From Opitutus sp. GAS368 (lineage in GTDB: Bacteria > Verrucomicrobiota > Verrucomicrobiia > Opitutales > Opitutaceae): a DNA stretch of 9,760 nt. The position numbers and the translations under genes were made by a program. Below the pieces are notes generated by a model that saw only the letters and a program-made list of their open reading frames with translations, was not told where the DNA came from and did no database searches. Shown here piece by piece: positions 6,280-9,760 of the stretch (its first letter is position 1; each line of letters opens with the position of its first letter). The stretch lies in contig CAMAXB010000100.1 of the NCBI GenBank assembly GCA_945862035.1, positions 1 to 9,760 of the forward strand, in the 5' to 3' direction.

Positions 6280-7313
6280 GGGCGAGAAACAAGACCGGAG
6301 GGATCCCTGCCGTAAAGCGTGCGTTGCGCCACCCCGTCGGCTGACCGGGTGAAAACCAGGGTGCGCACCGCTGTATCCTCTGCCGCGAGCAGGGGCCGGA
6401 TTTGCTCGGGCTGCAGCAGGCTGCACGTGGTCGCCAGCGCGTCGCTGGTCGTGGCATCGTTGGCAATCACCGTGACCGCGACGGATTCCGTCCGCCCCAG
6501 TCCGGTCGCCGGATCAATCAGGTGCGAGTAGCGAACACCCTCGATCTCCACGTGCTGCTCCGTGTCGCCCGAGGTCGAGACCCCGGCGTTGGCGACGACC
6601 AGGACCACCGGCGATCCGCTGCCCGGGCCGAAGGGAGCGAGCTCGACTGTCCATCCGGCCTTGCCCCACGGCGGATCACCCAGGGCGAGATCGCCACTGG
6701 CGGCGACCATCGCTCGCGAGAATCCGTGGCGCCGCAGCACGGCGAGGGCCTCATCCGCCGCAAAGCCCTTCGCAATGCCACCGAGGTCCAGTTGCATGCC
6801 GCTCCGTCCGAGGGTCACGGTCGACGCCTTTGCGTCGAGGGCCAGCAGGGCATGACCCGAGACCTGACGGGCCTGCACGCGCGCGTCGGTCGCAGGCAGG
6901 CGGCCGGTGCGGCGACTCTCGCGCCAGAGCCGGACGAGCGGACCGAGCGTCACGTCAAAGGCCCCTCCGCTTCGCGCCGCGAGGGTCTGGCTCCGCTGCA
7001 GCAGCTTGAGCAACTCCGGGCTCACAGGCACCGCCGTGCCCGCGGGGGCCCGACCTAGGCGCGAGACCTCGCTCGCGGGGTCGTAGTCGGAAAGGCTTCG
7101 ATTGAGCTCGGCGATGCGCGCGAATGCGGCTTGGGCCGCCGCCTGCGCGGCCGCGGGCTCGGGCGCGAAGAGGACGAGCTGAAACAGCGTGCCCATGTGC
7201 GGCTCGGTGAAGGCGAAGCGCTGCAGCCCCGCTGGGTCGTCCGCCCCCGCGCCGCGCGCGCACGCCACCAGCGGCGCGAGCATGAGCCACCGAATCGCCT
7301 CCCGCCGAATCAT
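6276..7313 (-). CDS. apbE: FAD:protein FMN transferase, ApbE family lipoprotein
   Basis: A 345-residue enzyme that moves FMN from FAD onto a Thr or Ser of exported or membrane flavoproteins, in the periplasm with Mg. The N-terminus has arginines followed by a short hydrophobic stretch and a lipobox LVAC (15-18), so C18 is probably lipidated. Family motifs: HMGTLFQLVLF (39-49), LSDYDPASEVSRL (74-86), FDVTLGPLVRLW (119-130) and LDLGGIAKGFAADEA (175-189). Further motifs are SHLIDPATG (263-271) and the metal-site stretch ANDATTSDALATT (285-297). The length is normal. A GCGAGG sequence just ahead of the ATG is one of the few Shine-Dalgarno-like signals here. The TIM-barrel gene ends 9 bases upstream, and the SUMF1-fold gene overlaps the stop by 4 bases. 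No usual flavinylation target (FMN-bind, NqrB/NqrC, DUF2271 or PepSY types) is encoded in the window. Confidence 0.92.
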   Translation of the reverse strand: MIRREAIRWLMLAPLVACARGAGADDPAGLQRFAFTEPHMGTLFQLVLFAPEPAAAQAAAQAAFARIAELNRSLSDYDPASEVSRLGRAPAGTAVPVSPELLKLLQRSQTLAARSGGAFDVTLGPLVRLWRESRRTGRLPATDARVQARQVSGHALLALDAKASTVTLGRSGMQLDLGGIAKGFAADEALAVLRRHGFSRAMVAASGDLALGDPPWGKAGWTVELAPFGPGSGSPVVLVVANAGVSTSGDTEQHVEIEGVRYSHLIDPATGLGRTESVAVTVIANDATTSDALATTCSLLQPEQIRPLLAAEDTAVRTLVFTRSADGVAQRTLYGRDPSGLVSRP

Positions 7314-7322
7314 GAGCCTCGC

Positions 7323-8258
7323 CTAGCTGGCGATGACCTGGTCCAGCTTCTTCGAGAGATGCACCAGCCAGCCGGCGTCGTCGAACTCCGGCGGACGGTA
7401 TTGCTCGGCGATCAGCCACCCGTTGTAGCCCACCGCATCGAGGGCTCCCATCACGGTCGGCCAATCGCAATCGCCCTCAAACAGATCCACGCGGAATCCG
7501 GCGTAGGGTCCCTTTTCGTCGCGCACCTTGCGGCTGTACTCCTTGATATGCACCTGGACGATTCGCGGGCCGAGGGTCTGGATCCAATGCTCCGGCCAGC
7601 CCGTGTTGGCGACATTGCCCGCGTCGAGATGCCAGCGAACCATCGGGCTCTTGAAGGCATCGACGTAGGCGACCGCCTCGAGTGGGCTGAGGAGAAAGCG
7701 GTTCCACACATTCTCGATCGCAATCATCACCCCGAGCGACTCCGCCAACGGGATCGCCTTGCTGATCTCGGTGACGGAGCGGGCGTAGGCCTCGGCGTAG
7801 GAAACTTCCTTGGTGACCACGGCTGGGACGAGGAGCACCGAACTCGCGCCGTACGCCTTGGCGTCGCGCAGTCCCTGCTTGAGCCCCTCCAGCCCAATCT
7901 CCCGTGCGGCGGGGCTGGGATCCGACAGCGGCTTGGCCCAGTGCGTCGAGATGACGACGCTCGGGATGGCGAGGCCCGTCTGATCGCGCGCCGCCAGCAC
8001 CTCCGCCTGGTCCATGCCGCTGTTGACCTCCACGCCGTCGAAGGCGGCGGCCTGCAGCAGCTTGAACTTCTCGAGGACGCTCAGCTTCTGGGCGGTCGCG
8101 CCCCCGAGGGTGCCGAACATGAAGCCCTTTTTGTGCGCCCGCGGCTTGCCGGCGGCAGGTTTGGGCGCGCTCGCGGTCGCGCCGGCAGTCTGGCTGCGGG
8201 CGAATGGCGCGAGCGCCGCCGCCGCACCGGTGGTTAGGAGAAATTCGCGGCGGTTCAT
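7323..8258 (-). CDS. Exported xylose-isomerase-like TIM-barrel protein (sugar isomerase/epimerase family)
   Basis: A 311-residue protein. It starts with a twin-arginine signal MNRREFLLTTGAAAALAP, and an AxA-type cut site is likely near 25-27. A short Ala/Pro/Lys linker follows, then an AP-endonuclease-2-like TIM barrel (about 45-305). Residues placed as metal ligands or catalytic by family knowledge are E182 (AIENVWNRF), D212 (WHLDAGN), H237 (VQVHIKEY) and E285 (WLIAEQY). All are present, so an active isomerase, epimerase or lyase on a sugar or keto-sugar is likely. The substrate cannot be read from the sequence. The Tat signal suggests it is folded and loaded with metal before export. The ATG at 8258 has no Shine-Dalgarno sequence. 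It heads a tight operon with apbE and the SUMF1-fold gene, and lies 113 bases below the Gfo/Idh/MocA gene. Confidence 0.88.
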   Translation of the reverse strand: MNRREFLLTTGAAAALAPFARSQTAGATASAPKPAAGKPRAHKKGFMFGTLGGATAQKLSVLEKFKLLQAAAFDGVEVNSGMDQAEVLAARDQTGLAIPSVVISTHWAKPLSDPSPAAREIGLEGLKQGLRDAKAYGASSVLLVPAVVTKEVSYAEAYARSVTEISKAIPLAESLGVMIAIENVWNRFLLSPLEAVAYVDAFKSPMVRWHLDAGNVANTGWPEHWIQTLGPRIVQVHIKEYSRKVRDEKGPYAGFRVDLFEGDCDWPTVMGALDAVGYNGWLIAEQYRPPEFDDAGWLVHLSKKLDQVIAS

Positions 8259-8280
8259 GGCGGAGATCGATGGGGTATGA

Positions 8281-8358
8281 TGTGGCTGGGGTCGCTGACC
8301 CCGGTCCGATTTCTTGCGTGAGTTTTCTCAATCGCCGGGGTCAGCGACCCCAGCTACA
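8281..8358. repeat. Nested palindromic repeat between the oxidoreductase and TIM-barrel genes
   Basis: The arms 8281-8304 and 8335-8358 are reverse complements over 24 positions with one mismatch, around a 30-base spacer. Each arm also contains its own small hairpin, GGGGTCGCTGACCCC (8288-8302 and 8337-8351), so two small hairpins or one large one can form. This is the architecture of REP/BIME-type elements. It occupies most of the 113-base gap. It may act as an mRNA-stabilising or attenuating hairpin between two genes of one transcript. Elements with this word are, as I recall, common in Opitutaceae; the copy number is not visible here. Confidence 0.85.
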
Positions 8359-8371
8359 ACAATCAAAATAC

Positions 8372-9652
8372 CTAGACGACCTTGGTCTGGCCGGGGATGG
8401 CGCGGGGCGCGACCGCTAGCGGCGCGTTCCAGTCCAGCGTTTCCGGCACCAGCACTTCCTTGGAATTGAGCGCCTGGTCCCAGGTGACGGCCTGACCGCT
8501 GTAGGCGGCCATGCGTCCCATGATCGCCATGAGCGTGCTCTGGGTCATCGACAGGCTGTCATCGACCGGCTGGTCCGCGCGGATCGCGGCGAAGAGCTCG
8601 TCGTGCTCCACCTGATACATATCCTGGTTTGGCCCGGTGTACTTCCAATTGACCTTGCCGGTGATGCCCTGTGTGGCGAGGCGCCCGTTCGAGAAGATAC
8701 CCTCCGTGCCGACCACATAATCGGTGACCTCGCTGTAGGCGCCGTCGTGCTGGCGGCAGGAGAGCGTGGCGCGCACGCCGCTGGCGTACTCGTAGGCCAC
8801 GCTGAAATTGTCGAAGGTGTTGCCATAGGCTGCGACCGCGCGCCCGCCGGTGCCGATGGCCTGTGTGGGCATCTCCTGCTTCAGGAGCCAGCAGAACTTG
8901 TCGACGTTGTGGATCGCCTGCTCTACCAGCTGATCACCGCCCAGCCAGGTGAAATTGTACCAGTTCCGCAACTGCCACTCGAGGTCGGTCTGGCCCGGAG
9001 TGCGCGTGCCCGGGTACTTGGTCGAGAGCGTACCGGTGTAGTAATTGGCGATGATCGCGCGAATATCCCCGATTGCGCCCGCGTGGACCTGGCTGACGGA
9101 GGCGCGCATGCGGGGGTCGTAGCGCCAGCAGAAGCCGGACATGACGGAGAGCCGCTTGCGCTTGGCCTCGGCCGCGGTTTCAAGGATCGAGCGAATGCCG
9201 GGACCGTCCACGGCGACGGGCTTCTCGCAGAAGATGTGTTTGCCGGCGGCGACCGCGGCCTTGAAGTGGGCCGGACGGAAGGCGGGGGTCGCCGTCAGGA
9301 GAACCACGTCGACCCCGCTGTCGATGACCTTCTGGTAGCCGTCGAGACCGACGAAGCACGTCTCGGGGGTCACCTTCACGCGGTCGCCCCCAACCTTGCG
9401 GATCAGTTCCAGGCTGGACTGCATCCGGTCGCCAAAGACGTCGGCCATGGCGGTGAGGTGGACGTCCGGGTCCGCTTTCAGCGCCTGCGCGGCTGCGCCG
9501 GTGCCGCGGCCACCACAGCCAATGAGACCCACGCGGAGGATGGGGTTGCGTCCGGCGGTGGCGCCGGCCGCGCGGGAGAGCACGGAGGAGGCGAGCATGC
9601 CGCCGACGGCGACAGAGGTGGAATTCTTGAGGAAGTGACGGCGGGTGAGCAT
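8372..9652 (-). CDS. Tat-exported Gfo/Idh/MocA family oxidoreductase
   Basis: A 426-residue NAD(P)-dependent sugar dehydrogenase-type protein. The twin-arginine signal MLTRRHFLKNSTSVAVGGML leads into an AGA cut site near 29-31. The Rossmann domain carries VGLIGCGGRGTG (41-52) and the signature CEKPVA (142-147) with K144 as the usual catalytic lysine. The C-terminal Gfo/Idh/MocA alpha/beta domain includes NWYNFTWLGGDQLVEQAIHNVDKFCW (230-255), where H248 is a likely catalytic partner. Family members oxidise or epimerise a sugar hydroxyl; some, such as Gfo-like ones, are exported with tightly bound cofactor. The start at ATG 9652 was chosen because it begins the Tat signal. The frame continues to 9742 but reads as Ser/Pro-rich leader and would overlap the upstream gene. 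Neighbours (a DUF1080-like tail upstream, the TIM barrel downstream) suggest keto-sugar chemistry. Confidence 0.92.
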   Translation of the reverse strand: MLTRRHFLKNSTSVAVGGMLASSVLSRAAGATAGRNPILRVGLIGCGGRGTGAAAQALKADPDVHLTAMADVFGDRMQSSLELIRKVGGDRVKVTPETCFVGLDGYQKVIDSGVDVVLLTATPAFRPAHFKAAVAAGKHIFCEKPVAVDGPGIRSILETAAEAKRKRLSVMSGFCWRYDPRMRASVSQVHAGAIGDIRAIIANYYTGTLSTKYPGTRTPGQTDLEWQLRNWYNFTWLGGDQLVEQAIHNVDKFCWLLKQEMPTQAIGTGGRAVAAYGNTFDNFSVAYEYASGVRATLSCRQHDGAYSEVTDYVVGTEGIFSNGRLATQGITGKVNWKYTGPNQDMYQVEHDELFAAIRADQPVDDSLSMTQSTLMAIMGRMAAYSGQAVTWDQALNSKEVLVPETLDWNAPLAVAPRAIPGQTKVV

Positions 9653-9698
9653 GGCGGGGTGGGGTAGATGGGACGGAGCGGAGGAATGAAGGAACGGA

Positions 9699-9760
9699 CT
9701 AGAGAGATTTGATGAAGACTTCGCGGAAGGAAACGGGATCATTGTGACCGGCGAACCCGA
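9699..9760 (-). CDS. C-terminal end of a probable DUF1080 / 3-keto-disaccharide hydrolase-like protein
   Basis: Only the last 19 codons and the TAG stop (9701-9699) lie in the window. The peptide is GFAGHNDPVSFREVFIKSL. Its ending, a Gly-rich turn, then H-x-D-P-V-x-F-R and a strand finishing in K-S-L, resembles the last beta strand of DUF1080 domains. These laminarinase-like jelly rolls are now known to include 3-keto-glycoside hydrolases. The identification rests on this short stretch and on the neighbour, a Gfo/Idh/MocA oxidoreductase starting 46 bases further on in the same direction. It could instead be another jelly-roll or unrelated protein. It competes with the frame of an extended oxidoreductase start and explains why that extension is not used. 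Confidence 0.5.
   Translation of the reverse strand, partial: GFAGHNDPVSFREVFIKSL

Noticed and set aside
7331..9652. AGATA-type words after the Tat signals of the TIM-barrel and oxidoreductase proteins, resembling the SGAT flavinylation motif near an ApbE gene
   Set aside because: Both fall at the expected AxA signal-peptidase site (AGA). They lack the conserved Asp and the surrounding domain of known FMN targets, so a cleavage site explains them better.
8603..9667. Long plus-strand open frame opposite the Gfo/Idh/MocA gene, and similar ones at 7131-8237 and 5440-6315
   Set aside because: Antisense shadows of well-recognised genes in GC-rich DNA, with no recognisable motifs.
9653..9742. Upstream ATG at 9742 for the oxidoreductase
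   Set aside because: The extension is Ser/Pro-rich, would bury the Tat signal and would overlap the end of the upstream gene.

Overview
The window is GC-rich with dense, mostly well-recognised genes. It looks like a chromosomal segment of a Verrucomicrobia species, most likely of the Opitutaceae type. The reasons are the style of FtsK N-terminus, the grpE-dnaJ pair without dnaK, the Tat-exported Gfo/Idh/MocA and TIM-barrel sugar proteins, and two kinds of intergenic palindromic repeat I associate with that phylum. This placement is from recognition, not from a database search. Most starts lack a clear Shine-Dalgarno sequence.

Left part (1-2000): a divergent pair. The N-terminal part of the DNA translocase FtsK reads leftwards off the edge (888 to 1). 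A type I mannose-6-phosphate isomerase, manA, reads rightwards (1006-1965). A candidate ftsK promoter lies between them.

Housekeeping block (2029-5168, plus strand): grpE and dnaJ are the DnaK co-chaperones. A 231-base intergenic repeat region with a long imperfect inverted repeat follows. Next come an RfaE2-like nucleotidyltransferase and purN, 3 bases apart. purN converges on the minus-strand block across a 46-base gap holding two GC-rich palindromes.

Right part (9760-5215, all minus strand): from upstream to downstream there is the C-terminal tail of a probable DUF1080 (3-keto-disaccharide hydrolase-like) protein, a Tat-signal Gfo/Idh/MocA oxidoreductase, and a 78-base nested palindrome. 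Then come a Tat-signal xylose-isomerase-like TIM-barrel protein, an ApbE lipoprotein (FAD:protein FMN transferase), and a Sec-signal SUMF1-fold protein that overlaps apbE by ATGA. The four complete proteins all carry export signals. Together with the DUF1080 tail they suggest an extracytoplasmic sugar-oxidation set, possibly the glycoside route that goes through 3-keto intermediates. The ApbE and cysteine-less SUMF1 genes coupled to it are the least expected part of the window.
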